A DNA stretch of 64,000 bases from the NCBI RefSeq assembly GCF_900100495.1, contig NZ_FNCT01000001.1, positions 186,001-250,000 of the forward strand, given 5' to 3'. The DNA comes from Pseudomonas benzenivorans. GTDB taxonomy: Bacteria > Pseudomonadota > Gammaproteobacteria > Pseudomonadales > Pseudomonadaceae. The first letter of the stretch is position 1; every line of letters starts with the position of its first letter. Below, piece by piece: positions 49,217 to 59,126 of this stretch. The position numbers and the translations under genes were made by a program. The notes beneath the pieces were generated by a model. The model did not search any database and was not told where the DNA came from. It was given only the letters and a program-made list of their open reading frames with translations.

Positions 49217-51045
49217 CGGGGGTTCTCCATGGATTTCAGCCACCAGGTACGCAGGCCCAGGGTATAGGGCGGCGTGGTGACGAAGGCGAACCGGTTGCGG
49301 TACGCCAGGCGATGATAGTTGATGTACCAGTTCGGGATGCTGTAGTGCTCCCAGAGCAGCACCCGGTCGAGGGCTCGGGTTGCGGCAATCTGTTCATCGC
49401 GGGTCCTGGCCGACAGCAGCTTGTCGAGCATCGCGTCGACCACCGGATGGTTGACCCCTGCATAGTTCCGGCCGCCCTTGACCTTGGCTTGGCTGGAGTG
49501 GAAATACAGCCACTGCTCGAGGCCTGGGCTCAGGGTTTGTGGCAACGTCAGCAAAATCATGTCGAAGTCGAATTGATCCAGGCGTTGCTTGTACTGGGCG
49601 CGATCGACGGTGCGCAGGTTGGCCTGGATACCGATGCTGGCAAGGTTCTCGGTGAACGGCTGGAGAATCCGCTCGAGGTTCGGATTGACCAGCAGGATCT
49701 CGAAATGCAGCGGCTCGCCCTTGTCGTTCAGCAGGTGCTGGCCGGAAGGCTTCCAGCCCGCGTCGGCCAATAGACCGAGGGCGCGGCGCAAGGTTTCCCG
49801 GGGAATGCCGCGGCCATCGGTCTGCGGTATCTGTACGGCTTCGCTGAACAGGCGGGCCGGCAGCTGTTTACGGTAGGGCGAGAGCAGCAGCCATTCGGCG
49901 CCCTCCGGCTTGCCGCTGGCGGAGAATTCGCTGTTCGGGTAGTAGCTCTTGGCCCGTGTGTAGGATGCGTTGAACAGTGCACGGTTGGTCCATTCGAAAT
50001 CGAACATCAGCCCCAGGGCCTCGCGCACCTTGCGCTTGGCGAAAGTCGCGCGCCGGCTGTTCATGAACAGCGCCTGGGTCTGGGTGGGTATCTGGTGCGG
50101 GATCTCCGCGCGAATCACCTCGCCGCGGGCGACGGCGGGAAAGCGATAGCCGTTGGCCCAGTTCTTCGCCTGCTGTTCGATATAGAAGTCGAACTCGCCG
50201 GCCTTGAAGGCCTCGAAGGCGACGTGGCTGTCGCGGTAGAACTCCACTTCGACCCGGTCGAAGTTGTACTTGCCGCGATTGACCGGCAGTTGCTCGCCCC
50301 ACCAGTTCTTCACCCGCTCGAAGATCAGGCGGCGCCCCGGGCTGACCTGGGTGATGCGGTAGGGGCCGCTGCCCAGCGGTGGCTCGAAAGTGGTGGCCTT
50401 GAAGTCGCGGTCTTTCCAATAGTGCTGCGGCAGCACCGCCAGTTCGCCGAGGCGCAGGATCAGCAGCGGATTGCCCGAACGCTTGAACACGAAGCGGATG
50501 CGGTGGCGATTGAGGATGTCGACCCGTTTGACTTCCTGCAGGCTGGTGCGGTACTGCGGATGGCCGTCCTTGAGCAGCAGCCGATAGGAAAACGCCACGT
50601 CATAGGCGGTGATCGGCTTGCCGTCATGGAAGCGCGCCTGCGGGCGCAGGTTGAATACCACCCAGCTGCGATCTTCGCTGTACTCGACCGACTGGGCGAT
50701 CAGCCCATAACTGGAGGTCGGCTCATCGCCCGAGGGGTCGTAGGAACCGGTGCCGGCCATCAGGGTCTCGTTCAGCCCGGTGACCCCATATTGCAGGAAA
50801 TTGGCGGTGGCGATCGGGCTGGAGCCCTTGAAGGTGTAGGCGTTGAGGGTGTCGAAGGTGCCCGCCGCCATGATCCGCACCGTCCCGCCTTTGGGCGCGT
50901 CGGGGTTAACCCAGTCGAAGTGGGTGAAATTGGCGGGGTACTTGAGTGCACCGAATTGGGCGTAGCCATGGCTTTCGCTAAGGGTCGCCCAGGCGGGAAA
51001 GCTGATGGCCAAACTGAGGAACAGGGAGAGGAGGGGACGTATCAA
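49213..51045 (-). CDS. Periplasmic peptide-binding protein of family 5, YejA-like (first copy)
   Basis: The protein has about 610 residues. A signal peptide (IRPLLSLFLSLAISFPAWA) precedes the fold with [41 protein letters not shown] and RFHDGKPITAYDVAFSYRLLL. The start is uncertain: TTG at 51045 places the signal peptide at the N-terminus, while upstream ATG codons would add a long tail running into the divergent HDOD gene. It shares many motifs with the next gene. It is first in the importer operon. Confidence 0.85.
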   Translation of the reverse strand: MIRPLLSLFLSLAISFPAWATLSESHGYAQFGALKYPANFTHFDWVNPDAPKGGTVRIMAAGTFDTLNAYTFKGSSPIATANFLQYGVTGLNETLMAGTGSYDPSGDEPTSSYGLIAQSVEYSEDRSWVVFNLRPQARFHDGKPITAYDVAFSYRLLLKDGHPQYRTSLQEVKRVDILNRHRIRFVFKRSGNPLLILRLGELAVLPQHYWKDRDFKATTFEPPLGSGPYRITQVSPGRRLIFERVKNWWGEQLPVNRGKYNFDRVEVEFYRDSHVAFEAFKAGEFDFYIEQQAKNWANGYRFPAVARGEVIRAEIPHQIPTQTQALFMNSRRATFAKRKVREALGLMFDFEWTNRALFNASYTRAKSYYPNSEFSASGKPEGAEWLLLSPYRKQLPARLFSEAVQIPQTDGRGIPRETLRRALGLLADAGWKPSGQHLLNDKGEPLHFEILLVNPNLERILQPFTENLASIGIQANLRTVDRAQYKQRLDQFDFDMILLTLPQTLSPGLEQWLYFHSSQAKVKGGRNYAGVNHPVVDAMLDKLLSARTRDEQIAATRALDRVLLWEHYSIPNWYINYHRLAYRNRFAFVTTPPYTLGLRTWWLKSMENPR

Positions 51046-51188
51046 GTGAAAGATCCGATCCGGAGCGGCTTTTGAGCTTCTTGTCCGGTACAGTAACAGC
51101 TTGTATCCGCTGGAAAAAGGCCAAGCCCACTGGCTGAGGGCCGCGATGCTGTGGCTATACTTGCGCAACCTATAAAGAGGCCTCGATC

Positions 51189-52634
51189 TTGGATGTACGT
51201 AGCCATGGTCTGCAGTCATGGATTGATCGCTTGAACCAAGCCGAATTACCCGCTCTGGCCTCAGTGGTACAGGATCTGCAGCGGTTGGCGCAGCAAGAAA
51301 AGTCCTCGATCCAGCAACTGGCCGAGGTCCTGCTGCGCGATGCATCGTTGACCGCCAAGGTACTGCGCGTTGGCAACAGCGCCTATTACAACCCTTCGCA
51401 AGAAGCCATCAAGACCATCTCGCGGGCCATCGTGCTGATCGGTTTCGATAACGTGCGCCTGATAGGCCTGTCGGTGAGCCTGATCGATGGGCTGCTCACC
51501 CGCGCTCCGCGCGAGCAGCTGCAGGAGTTGCTCGCGCGCTCGTTTCACGCCGCGGTGCAGGCGCGCAATATCGCCGGCTACGTTCTCGCCAAGCATGAGG
51601 AGGAGGTGTTTATCGCGGCCTTGCTCTATCACGTGGGCGAACTGGCCTTCTGGGGCTGTGGTGGCGAGCAGGCCGATGAGCTGGCGAGCGCCCTGGCACA
51701 GCCGGGAGTCGAGGTCGAGGAGGCGGTGCGTGGCGTGCTCGGCACCAGTTTCCGGCAGCTGACCCAGGGCCTGGTGAAAAGCTGGAATATCGGCGAGATC
51801 GCCAGCCTGGCGCACAATACCGCCAGGCATAACGACCCCGCGGTGTTCGCCGTCAATCTCGGTACGCGGATCAGCGAGGCGGCGCTGGAGGGCTGGGATT
51901 CGCCGGCGCTGGAGCGCCTGGTCGGGCAAATGGCGGACTTCATTGGCGTGACCCCGGAAGAAGCCCTGCAGCAGATCCTGGCCAGCGCCGACGAGGCGGT
52001 CAAGGTGGCTGCGACCTTCGGCGCGAGCAAGCTCTGCAGCTGGATTCCGAATACCGACCCGGAGCAAATCCGCGTGCAGCAGGAACAGCGCAAGGCGCGT
52101 CTGCTGCAGCCCAATCTGCTGCTGTTGCAGCAAGCGCTCCAGGACCTCGGCTTGATGGCGTCCCGGCGTGGGGATCTCGGCCTGATTCTCGACACCTTGC
52201 TCAAGGGCCTGCACCAGGGGGCGGGGCTGGAGCGGGTGATGCTGGTGGTGCTGGCCGATGGGCAGAGTTGCTTCCGGGCCAAGCGGGTGATCGGCGAGGG
52301 CACCCAGGGCTGGATGAGCGACTTCCTGCTGCCGGTCGAGCAGCGCGAGCAACCGCATATCTTCAGCTACGTGCTACGCAATAGGGAGGCGCTGTGGATG
52401 GGCGTGCCGGCCAGCTACAACCTCAACGAACTGGTGACCCAGCCGATTCGCCAACGGCTGGGCCAGGGCATGTTCTTCATCGCGCCGTTGTTGGCCGGTA
52501 CCCGCGAGATCGGCGTGCTGTACGCCGACAACCGGGTGTCCGGGCGGGCGCTGAAGCATGAGCAGTTCGTCGCCTTTCAGCGCTTTACCCAGCTCACCCG
52601 GCGCTGCCTGGAGGCGCTGAGCAGTCGCGCTTGA
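51189..52634 (+). CDS. HDOD-domain signalling protein with C-terminal GAF-like domain
   Basis: The 481-residue protein has an HDOD domain (about 15-215; LPALASVVQDLQRLAQQEKSSIQQLAEVLLRDASLTAKVLRVGNSAYYNP and FIAALLYHVGELAFWG). A linker and a GAF-like domain (about 315-470; LILDTLLKGLHQGAGLERVMLVVL) follow. HDOD domains lack full HD metal ligands and usually act in signalling rather than hydrolysis. The start is TTG at 51189 with GAGG upstream. It is divergent from the peptide importer across 143 bp. The specific role is unknown. Confidence 0.85.
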   Translation: MDVRSHGLQSWIDRLNQAELPALASVVQDLQRLAQQEKSSIQQLAEVLLRDASLTAKVLRVGNSAYYNPSQEAIKTISRAIVLIGFDNVRLIGLSVSLIDGLLTRAPREQLQELLARSFHAAVQARNIAGYVLAKHEEEVFIAALLYHVGELAFWGCGGEQADELASALAQPGVEVEEAVRGVLGTSFRQLTQGLVKSWNIGEIASLAHNTARHNDPAVFAVNLGTRISEAALEGWDSPALERLVGQMADFIGVTPEEALQQILASADEAVKVAATFGASKLCSWIPNTDPEQIRVQQEQRKARLLQPNLLLLQQALQDLGLMASRRGDLGLILDTLLKGLHQGAGLERVMLVVLADGQSCFRAKRVIGEGTQGWMSDFLLPVEQREQPHIFSYVLRNREALWMGVPASYNLNELVTQPIRQRLGQGMFFIAPLLAGTREIGVLYADNRVSGRALKHEQFVAFQRFTQLTRRCLEALSSRA

Positions 52635-54197
52635 TCAGCGCGCCAGGTGCAGGGTCAGGGTCTGGCCCGGCTTGAGCGCGCTACTGGTGCGCGGGTTCCA
52701 GTTCTGCAAGTGCTTCATCTGCACCTTGAAGCGTTTGGCGATCAGGTACAGCGAGTCGCCTTTGCGTACCTTGTAATAGGTCGCGCTGCCGCGCCCACTC
52801 GCGGGGCCGGCCGCCGGCGTCTTGCCGCCGTGCAACGCCAGGGTCTGGCCGACGCGCAGGCTGTTGCCCTTGAGGTTGTTCCAGCGCTGCACATCCTTGA
52901 CCGAAACCTGATGGGCCTTGGCGATTTGCCAGAGGTTGTCGCCACTCTTCACCCGGTAGTCACGGGGTGCCGCTTCCCGGCTGGCGACGTTCTGGAACAG
53001 CGGTTCTTTCGGCTGGACACCCGGCTGCGCCGGAATGCTCAGCACCTGGCCGATACGCAGGTGATTGCTGGAGAGCTGGTTGATGTCTTTGAGGGTGCTG
53101 ATCGTGAGGTGATAGCGGTTGGCGATGCTGTTCAGGCTGTCGCCCGAGCGCACGCGGTATTCCTGCCAGTCCACCAGTTCCTGCGGTTTCATCAGCGACA
53201 GGTTGGCGGCCAGCAACTCGGCCTTGTCGGTTGGGACCAGCAGGTGCTGCGGGCCGTCCAGGGTGATGCGTTTCTTGAAGGCCGGATTCAGCTGGTACAG
53301 CTCGTCTTCATCCACCTCGGCCATGGCGGCGACCCTGGACAGGTCCATGCGCTGCTTGAGTTCGACCTTCTCGAAATAGGGCTCGTTGGCGATCGGCTCG
53401 AGGCTGACGCCATAGGCCTGCGGGGTCATCACCACTTGCGACAGGGCCAGCAGCTTGGGCACGTAGTTGCGCGTCTCGCTGGGCAATGGCAGGTTCCAGT
53501 AGTCGGTCGGCAGGCCGAGCTTCTGGTTGCGCTCGATGGCCCGGCTGACGCGGCCTTCACCGGCATTGTAGGCGGCCAGGGCGAGCAACCAGTCGCCGTT
53601 GAACATCTGGTGCAGGCGCGACAGGTAGTTCATTGCCGCCTGGGTCGAGGCCATGACGTCGCGGCGACCGTCGTACCAATTGGTCTGGCGCAGGTTGAAG
53701 TGGCGGCCGGTGGAGGGGATGAATTGCCACAGGCCCACGGCATCGGCGTGCGAGTAGGCGAACGGATTGTAGGCGCTCTCGATCATCGGCAGCAGCGCCA
53801 ACTCCATGGGCATGCCGCGCTCTTCCAGGCGCTCGACGATGTAATGGATGTAGGGGGCGCTGCGCTCGCCCGCGTTCTCGACGAACGAGGGGTTGCCGAC
53901 GAACCACAGGCGCTGCTGTTCGATGCGTGGGTTGATGCCGATTTCGTCCTGCAACTGGTAACCGGCGCGGACACGCTCCCAAATGTCCTGGTGATTCTCG
54001 GGAACGACGCTATCGGTCAGCCATTCGGGTTCCCGCTCCAGCCCCACGGCCGGATCGGTGTCGCGACCGCTATCGCCGGCCGGGTCATTGCCGAGGCTCT
54101 GGCAGCCGCTCAGGGCTGTGCACAACACCACCACAAGTGCCTGGGCGCCCTGTGCCAATGCCTTTAAATTCAATGTCTTGCGTAGTAGTGAAGGCAT
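52635..54197 (-). CDS. mltD: Membrane-bound lytic murein transglycosylase D
   Basis: The 520-residue lipoprotein has a lipobox TALSGC with Cys32. The lytic transglycosylase domain (about 110-260) has the catalytic Glu in MIESAYNPFAYSHADAVGLWQFIPSTGR. Three LysM repeats follow at about 345-390, 410-455 and 470-518 (for example YRVRSGDSLNSIANRYHLTISTLKDIN). It cleaves peptidoglycan and releases anhydro-muropeptides. It is downstream of gloB on the same strand, about 100 bp apart. Confidence 0.94.
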   Translation of the reverse strand: MPSLLRKTLNLKALAQGAQALVVVLCTALSGCQSLGNDPAGDSGRDTDPAVGLEREPEWLTDSVVPENHQDIWERVRAGYQLQDEIGINPRIEQQRLWFVGNPSFVENAGERSAPYIHYIVERLEERGMPMELALLPMIESAYNPFAYSHADAVGLWQFIPSTGRHFNLRQTNWYDGRRDVMASTQAAMNYLSRLHQMFNGDWLLALAAYNAGEGRVSRAIERNQKLGLPTDYWNLPLPSETRNYVPKLLALSQVVMTPQAYGVSLEPIANEPYFEKVELKQRMDLSRVAAMAEVDEDELYQLNPAFKKRITLDGPQHLLVPTDKAELLAANLSLMKPQELVDWQEYRVRSGDSLNSIANRYHLTISTLKDINQLSSNHLRIGQVLSIPAQPGVQPKEPLFQNVASREAAPRDYRVKSGDNLWQIAKAHQVSVKDVQRWNNLKGNSLRVGQTLALHGGKTPAAGPASGRGSATYYKVRKGDSLYLIAKRFKVQMKHLQNWNPRTSSALKPGQTLTLHLAR

Positions 54198-54296
54198 TGG
54201 CTGGCGGTTTCTTTCCGGGCAAAAGGTCGGGCGATTCTAGGAACCGTTGCTGGGGTGGTCAAGTTTTAACCAGCCTTTTGCGCGGTCGTCGATGTT

Positions 54297-55070
54297 TCAG
54301 AAGGTATCCTTCCAGGCTCGCAGGCCGGCGAAGACCTCGCTGGGCGAGCGCTCTCTCCGACCGTCACGCTGCTCGATTCGTTCCTTGACCGCTGCTTCGC
54401 CGCTGCGCAGGAACGGGTTGGTGGCACGCTCCAGGTCCAGGTTGGACGGCAGGCTGATGCGTCCGGCGGCGCGCCAGGCGCTGACTTGTTCGAGGCGCCG
54501 GGCGATTTGCCGGTTGTCCGGTTCGACCGCCAGTGCGAAGCGCAGATTGCTCAGTGTGTATTCGTGGGTGCAATACACCAGGGTCTGCCCGGGCAGGGCG
54601 GCCAGTCGGCTGAGCGATTCATGCATCTGCTCGGGGCTGCCTTCGAACAGGCGGCCGCAGCCGCCGGCGAACAGCGTATCGCCACAGAACAGCCAATGCT
54701 GCTCGGCTTGGTAGTAGGCGATATGGCCCAGGGTATGGCCGGGGACCTCGAGGATGCGAAAGCCATGGCCGAGCACCTCGATCTGGTCGCCTTCCGCCAG
54801 GGCCAGGTCACGCGCGGGGATCTTCTCCTGCGCCGGGCCGAGCACGCGTGCGCCGCTCGCCGCTTTCAGCCGCTCCACGCCACCGACATGGTCGTGGTGG
54901 TGGTGGGTGACCAGGATGTCGCTCAATTGCCAGCCGGGATGCGCCGCCAGCCAGGCCAGCACCGGCGCCGCATCCCCCGGATCGACGACCGCGCAGCGGC
55001 GTCGTTCGGGGTCTTGCAGGAGCCATATATAGTTGTCGGTGAAAGCCGGGAGTGCGTCGATCTTTATCAT
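54297..55070 (-). CDS. gloB: Hydroxyacylglutathione hydrolase (glyoxalase II)
   Basis: The 257-residue metallo-beta-lactamase-fold enzyme hydrolyses S-lactoylglutathione in methylglyoxal detoxification. It has the metal motif [10 protein letters not shown], the bridging-ligand region [17 protein letters not shown], and [11 protein letters not shown]. The ATG at 55070 ([18 protein letters not shown]) gives the usual start. It is divergent from the methyltransferase gene. Confidence 0.95.
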   Translation of the reverse strand: MIKIDALPAFTDNYIWLLQDPERRRCAVVDPGDAAPVLAWLAAHPGWQLSDILVTHHHHDHVGGVERLKAASGARVLGPAQEKIPARDLALAEGDQIEVLGHGFRILEVPGHTLGHIAYYQAEQHWLFCGDTLFAGGCGRLFEGSPEQMHESLSRLAALPGQTLVYCTHEYTLSNLRFALAVEPDNRQIARRLEQVSAWRAAGRISLPSNLDLERATNPFLRSGEAAVKERIEQRDGRRERSPSEVFAGLRAWKDTF

Positions 55071-55154
55071 GCGGCGGGTCGCTAAGCGGGTCATAAAGGT
55101 GCATCTTAGGACTTATCTTAGGCTTTGGCAGTGCTGGCTACGCAGGTAATCCTT

Positions 55155-55916
55155 ATGTCCGATCATCCTTTCGCCCAAGCCGATGCCGATTGGCTCGACC
55201 TGATCGCCACGGCACGCGGTTGGTTCAACGGTCCGCATGGGCAGTTGCTGCTGGCGGAAGAGCAGCGCTTGCTGGAAGGCGAGCTGGCGCGCTTCTTCGG
55301 CGGCTACCTGGTGCATTACGGCCCCTCTGCGCATGCCGTGCCGAATGCCACGCAGATTCAGCGCAGCGTGCGGCTCGGCGCGCCCTTCAGCGGGGTGGAG
55401 ATCGTCTGCGAAGAGCAGGCCTGGCCGCTGACCGAGCACGCGGCGGACCTGGTGCTGTTGCAGCATGGCCTGGACTTCAGCCTGTCGCCCCATGGCCTGC
55501 TGCGCGAAGCGGCGCGCAGCGTCAGGCCCGGCGGGCACCTGCTGGTGGTCGGCATCAACCCGCTGAGCGCCTGGGGCCTGCGTCATCTGTTCACCGGAGA
55601 CGGACTGCGCCAGGCGCGCTGCATCGCGCCCAGCCGCGTCAGCGACTGGTTGCACCTGCTGGGTTTCGCGCTGGAGAAACGCCGCTTCGGATGCTATCGT
55701 CCGCCGCTTGCTTCCAGTGCCTGGCAGGCTCGTCTGGCTCCGCTGGAGGCCTGGGGCGGCGCCTGGCAATCGCCGGGTGGCGGCTTCTATCTGCTGGTGG
55801 CGCGCAAACTGGTGGTCGGCTTGCGGCCGTTGCGCAAGACCCAGCGTGCGCCCATGGGCAAGCTGGTACCGATGCCGGTGGCCAAGGTCAGCCGGCGTGA
55901 TTCTGAGCAGCACTAG
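55155..55916 (+). CDS. Class I SAM-dependent methyltransferase (Methyltransf_11 type)
   Basis: The 253-residue protein has no complete classical GxGxG loop. It has the later class I motifs: [49 protein letters not shown] (about 95-145). This is a conserved Pseudomonas neighbour of gloB and rnhA. The substrate is unknown. The start at 55155 follows an upstream in-frame ATG at 55125 that lacks support. Confidence 0.78.
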   Translation: MSDHPFAQADADWLDLIATARGWFNGPHGQLLLAEEQRLLEGELARFFGGYLVHYGPSAHAVPNATQIQRSVRLGAPFSGVEIVCEEQAWPLTEHAADLVLLQHGLDFSLSPHGLLREAARSVRPGGHLLVVGINPLSAWGLRHLFTGDGLRQARCIAPSRVSDWLHLLGFALEKRRFGCYRPPLASSAWQARLAPLEAWGGAWQSPGGGFYLLVARKLVVGLRPLRKTQRAPMGKLVPMPVAKVSRRDSEQH

Positions 55917-55954
55917 AGCCTGTCGGGTGGGATTTATTCAAAGATGGGTCGTGC

Positions 55955-56407
55955 ATGAGTGATCAAGTCGAGATCTACACCGATGGTGCCTGCAAGGGCA
56001 ATCCGGGCATCGGTGGTTGGGGGGCGCTGCTGGTTTTCAAGGGCGCGGAGAAAGAGCTGTGGGGCGGTGAGGCGGAAACCACCAACAACCGTATGGAACT
56101 GACCGCGGCCATCCGTGGCCTGGCCGAACTCAAGCGGGCCTGCGATGTACGCCTGGTGACCGACTCGCAGTACGTCATGCAGGGCATCCAGGATTGGCTA
56201 CCGAACTGGAAGAAACGCGGCTGGAAAACCGCCTCGAAGCAGCCGGTGAAGAACGCCGACCTCTGGCGCGAGCTGGACGAACAGGTCAACCGGCACCAGG
56301 TGACCTGGCAGTGGGTGCGCGGTCATACCGGCCACCCGGGCAACGAGCGTGCGGATCTGTTGGCCAATCGGGGTGTTGAAGAAGTGCGGGGGGCGAAGCG
56401 TGCGTAG
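55955..56407 (+). CDS. rnhA: Ribonuclease HI
   Basis: The 150-residue enzyme degrades the RNA strand of RNA-DNA hybrids. The acidic catalytic residues are visible in [13 protein letters not shown] (Asp), NRMELTAA (Glu), LVTDSQYV (Asp) and [12 protein letters not shown] (Asp). It overlaps dnaQ by 8 bp. The pairing of rnhA with dnaQ is common in gamma-proteobacteria. Confidence 0.96.
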   Translation: MSDQVEIYTDGACKGNPGIGGWGALLVFKGAEKELWGGEAETTNNRMELTAAIRGLAELKRACDVRLVTDSQYVMQGIQDWLPNWKKRGWKTASKQPVKNADLWRELDEQVNRHQVTWQWVRGHTGHPGNERADLLANRGVEEVRGAKRA

Positions 56408-57137
56408 TGTAGTTCTGGATACCGAAACCACCGGCATGCCGGTCACCGATGGCCATCGAATCATCGAGATCGGTTGCGTCGAGCTGATCGGCCGGCGCCT
56501 GACCGGGCGGCACTTTCATGTCTACCTGCAGCCGGATCGCGAGATCGACGAGGGTGCCATCGCGGTGCACGGCATCACCAACGAGTTCCTGCAGGACAAG
56601 CCGCGTTTCAAGGAAGTCGCCGAGGAGTTCTTCGAGTTCATCAAGGATGCCCAGCTGATCATCCACAACGCGGCGTTCGACGTTGGCTTCATCAACAACG
56701 AATTCGCCCTGATCGGCCAGCAGGATCGCGCCGACCTCAGCGAGCATTGCTCGATCCTCGATACCCTGCTGATGGCCCGCGAGCGGCATCCGGGGCAGCG
56801 CAACAACCTCGATGCGCTGTGCAAGCGCTATGGCGTCGACAACTCCGGGCGCGACCTGCACGGCGCCTTGCTCGATGCCGAGATACTCGCCGACGTCTAC
56901 CTGACCATGACCGGCGGGCAGACCAACCTGTCGCTGGCCGGCGACGGTTCCGAAGGCGACAGCAATGGTCGCCAGCAGCCCAGTCCGATTCGCCGGCTGA
57001 GCGCCGAGCGCCAGCCCACCCGGGTGATCCAGGCCAGCGCCGAGGAGCTGTCCGCCCATGCCGCGCGCCTGGCGGCGATCGAGAAATCGGCCGGCGGCCC
57101 GCCGTTGTGGACGACGCTGGAGCAACCGGGCAGTTGA
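56400..57137 (+). CDS. dnaQ: DNA polymerase III epsilon subunit (3'-5' proofreading exonuclease)
   Basis: The 245-residue DEDDh exonuclease has Exo[11 protein letters not shown], Exo[16 protein letters not shown], and ExoIII with [17 protein letters not shown]-terminal tail binds the polymerase alpha subunit. The start is GTG at 56400 inside rnhA, with a GGGGGG ribosome site and the standard length; an earlier in-frame ATG at 56349 would lie well within rnhA. Confidence 0.95.
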   Translation: MRSVVLDTETTGMPVTDGHRIIEIGCVELIGRRLTGRHFHVYLQPDREIDEGAIAVHGITNEFLQDKPRFKEVAEEFFEFIKDAQLIIHNAAFDVGFINNEFALIGQQDRADLSEHCSILDTLLMARERHPGQRNNLDALCKRYGVDNSGRDLHGALLDAEILADVYLTMTGGQTNLSLAGDGSEGDSNGRQQPSPIRRLSAERQPTRVIQASAEELSAHAARLAAIEKSAGGPPLWTTLEQPGS

Positions 57138-57270
57138 GTTGGCGACGGGCGCCGCGCCAGTGTGCCGTCTCGCAACACGCATTGCTGTAGGGGGCCAACC
57201 GGCTGCCCGGTGCCCATGGGGCGGCTCCTGAAAGCGTTTCGCCGCACGACAGCCTGGCCGCTCCCCATAC

Positions 57271-57356
57271 CGTAGGAGCGGGGGCGACGCCCAGTCCCAT
57301 GCCCGCGAATGGGCGTCGAATGCTCGAGCGGATCGCGGCCTTGGGCCGCTCCTACG
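57271..57356. repeat. REP-like inverted repeat downstream of dnaQ
   Basis: CGTAGGAGCGG (57271-57281) and CCGCTCCTACG (57346-57356) are perfect inverted ends around a GC-rich, partly palindromic centre (GGGCGACGCCC). It shares the GTAGGAGCGG core with the repeat at 15074. The interval 57138-57490 holds this element and the aldehyde dehydrogenase terminator, and no gene. Confidence 0.65.
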
Positions 57357-57427
57357 TGATCGAGCCTTACCCGTGGTCCACGCGACCTAGGCGTCCCCGC
57401 GCACCCTACGGGGCGTCGCCCCTTATG

Positions 57428-57465
57428 AAAAAAAGCCCCGAGGCCTGGCGGTCTCGGGGCTTTTT
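57428..57465 (-). terminator. Terminator of the amaB-like gene
   Basis: AAAAAGCCCCGAG/CTCGGGGCTTTTT form a 13-bp stem with T-runs on both strands. It may also end the rnhA-dnaQ transcript. Confidence 0.85.
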
Positions 57466-57490
57466 CATTGGCGAAGTCGCACCAGGCGAC

Positions 57491-58981
57491 TCAGTCGAAC
57501 ACTATGCCCTGGGCCAGCGGCAGCTCGCGGGAATAGTTGACGGTGTTGGTCTGCCGGCGCATGTAGGCCTTCCAGGAGTCGGAGCCGGACTCGCGGCCGC
57601 CGCCGGTTTCCTTCTCGCCGCCGAAGGCGCCGCCGATTTCCGCGCCACTGGTGCCGATGTTGACGTTGGCGATGCCGCAGTCGCTACCGGCGGCGCTCTG
57701 GAACTGCTCGGCCTCGCGCAGGTCGGTGGTGAAGATGCAGGACGACAGGCCTTGCGGCACCTCGTTGTTCAGGCGCAGCGCTTGGTCGAAGTCCTGGTAG
57801 CTCAGCACGTAGAGGATCGGCGCGAAGGTCTCGTGGCGCACCACGGCGCTCTGGGCCGGCATTTCGACGATCGCCGGTGCCACGTAGTAGGCGTTGGGGA
57901 ACTGTTCGGCCAGCTGGCGTTCGCCGCCGAACACCTGGCCGCCCTCGGCGCGCGCCTGGCTCAATGCGCCTTGCATGGCCTCATAGCTGCCCTTGTCGAT
58001 CAGCGGGCCGACCAGGTTGCCCTGCAGCGGATGGCCGATGCGTACCTTGGCGTAGGCGACTTTCAGGCGCGCGACGATCTCGTCCTTGACCGACTCGTGG
58101 GCGATCAGCCGGCGCAATGTGGTGCAGCGCTGGCCGGCGGTGCCGACGGCACCGAACAGGATGGCGCGCACGGCCATGTCCAGGTCGGCGCTGGGGGCGA
58201 GGATCATGGCGTTGTTGCCGCCCAGTTCGAGGATGCTGCGGCCGAAACGGGCGGCCACTCGCGGACCGACTTCGCGGCCCATGCGGGTGCTGCCGGTGGC
58301 GCTGATCAGGGCCACGCGCGGATCGTCGACCAGGGCCTCGCCGGCCTCGCGGTCGCCGATGATCAGCTGGCTGAGGCCTTCCGGGGCGTCGCCGAAGGCC
58401 TGCAGGGCCTGCTCGAACAGGGCCTGGCAGGCGAGGGCGGTCAGCGGGGTCTTTTCCGAGGGTTTCCAGATCACCGCATCGCCGCAGACCAGGGCCAGGG
58501 TGGCATTCCAGGCCCAGACCGCGACCGGGAAGTTGAAGGCGCTGATCACCCCGACCACGCCGAGTGGCTGCCAGGTTTCGCGCATGTGGTGGCCCGGACG
58601 CTCGGAGGCGATGGTCAGGCCGTAGATCTGCCGCGACAGGCCGACGGCGAAGTCGCAGATGTCGATCATTTCCTGCACTTCACCCAGGCCTTCCTGGGTG
58701 ATCTTGCCGGCTTCCCAGGACACCAGTTCGCCGAGGTCGGCCTTGTGCTGGCGCAGCACCTCGCCGAACAGGCGGATCAGCTCGCCGCGACGCGGTGCCG
58801 GGACGGTGCGCCAGGCCTGGAAGGCCTGCTCGGCACGCTCGATCTTGGCCAGCACGGCGGCACGATCCTCCAGGCTGACCGAACCGATCTGGCTGCCGTC
58901 GATGGGGGTATGAACCGGGTAGTTGCCATTCTCTACGACCTGGGCGCTAACCCCGAGGCGGCTCAGAAGTCCGTCAACCAT
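57491..58981 (-). CDS. amaB: Aldehyde dehydrogenase family 7, probable L-aminoadipate-semialdehyde/P6C dehydrogenase
   Basis: The 496-residue NAD(P)-dependent enzyme has its catalytic Glu in LELGGNNAM and catalytic Cys in GTAGQRCTTLRRL. A family-7 C-terminal region follows (GIANVNIGTSGAEIGGAFGGEKETGGGRESGSDSWKAYMRRQTNTVNY). In P. putida AmaB oxidises 2-aminoadipate 6-semialdehyde in lysine breakdown. The start at 58981 has AGGAGA six bases upstream. It is divergent from a LysR gene. An aminotransferase and a DUF1338 gene further along support a lysine/2-aminoadipate pathway. Confidence 0.85.
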   Translation of the reverse strand: MVDGLLSRLGVSAQVVENGNYPVHTPIDGSQIGSVSLEDRAAVLAKIERAEQAFQAWRTVPAPRRGELIRLFGEVLRQHKADLGELVSWEAGKITQEGLGEVQEMIDICDFAVGLSRQIYGLTIASERPGHHMRETWQPLGVVGVISAFNFPVAVWAWNATLALVCGDAVIWKPSEKTPLTALACQALFEQALQAFGDAPEGLSQLIIGDREAGEALVDDPRVALISATGSTRMGREVGPRVAARFGRSILELGGNNAMILAPSADLDMAVRAILFGAVGTAGQRCTTLRRLIAHESVKDEIVARLKVAYAKVRIGHPLQGNLVGPLIDKGSYEAMQGALSQARAEGGQVFGGERQLAEQFPNAYYVAPAIVEMPAQSAVVRHETFAPILYVLSYQDFDQALRLNNEVPQGLSSCIFTTDLREAEQFQSAAGSDCGIANVNIGTSGAEIGGAFGGEKETGGGRESGSDSWKAYMRRQTNTVNYSRELPLAQGIVFD

Positions 58982-59126
58982 GGCTATCTCCTGTTTCTGC
59001 TGGTGGTTGAAAAATTCGATCCGGGTCAGTATTAATCTTCCGGCTGGAAGACAACAAGCGACCATTATTCGCCATGTCATTCCCTGGATTCATTCATCTG
59101 CCCCTGTGGGCTTTCGTGAGTACCCC

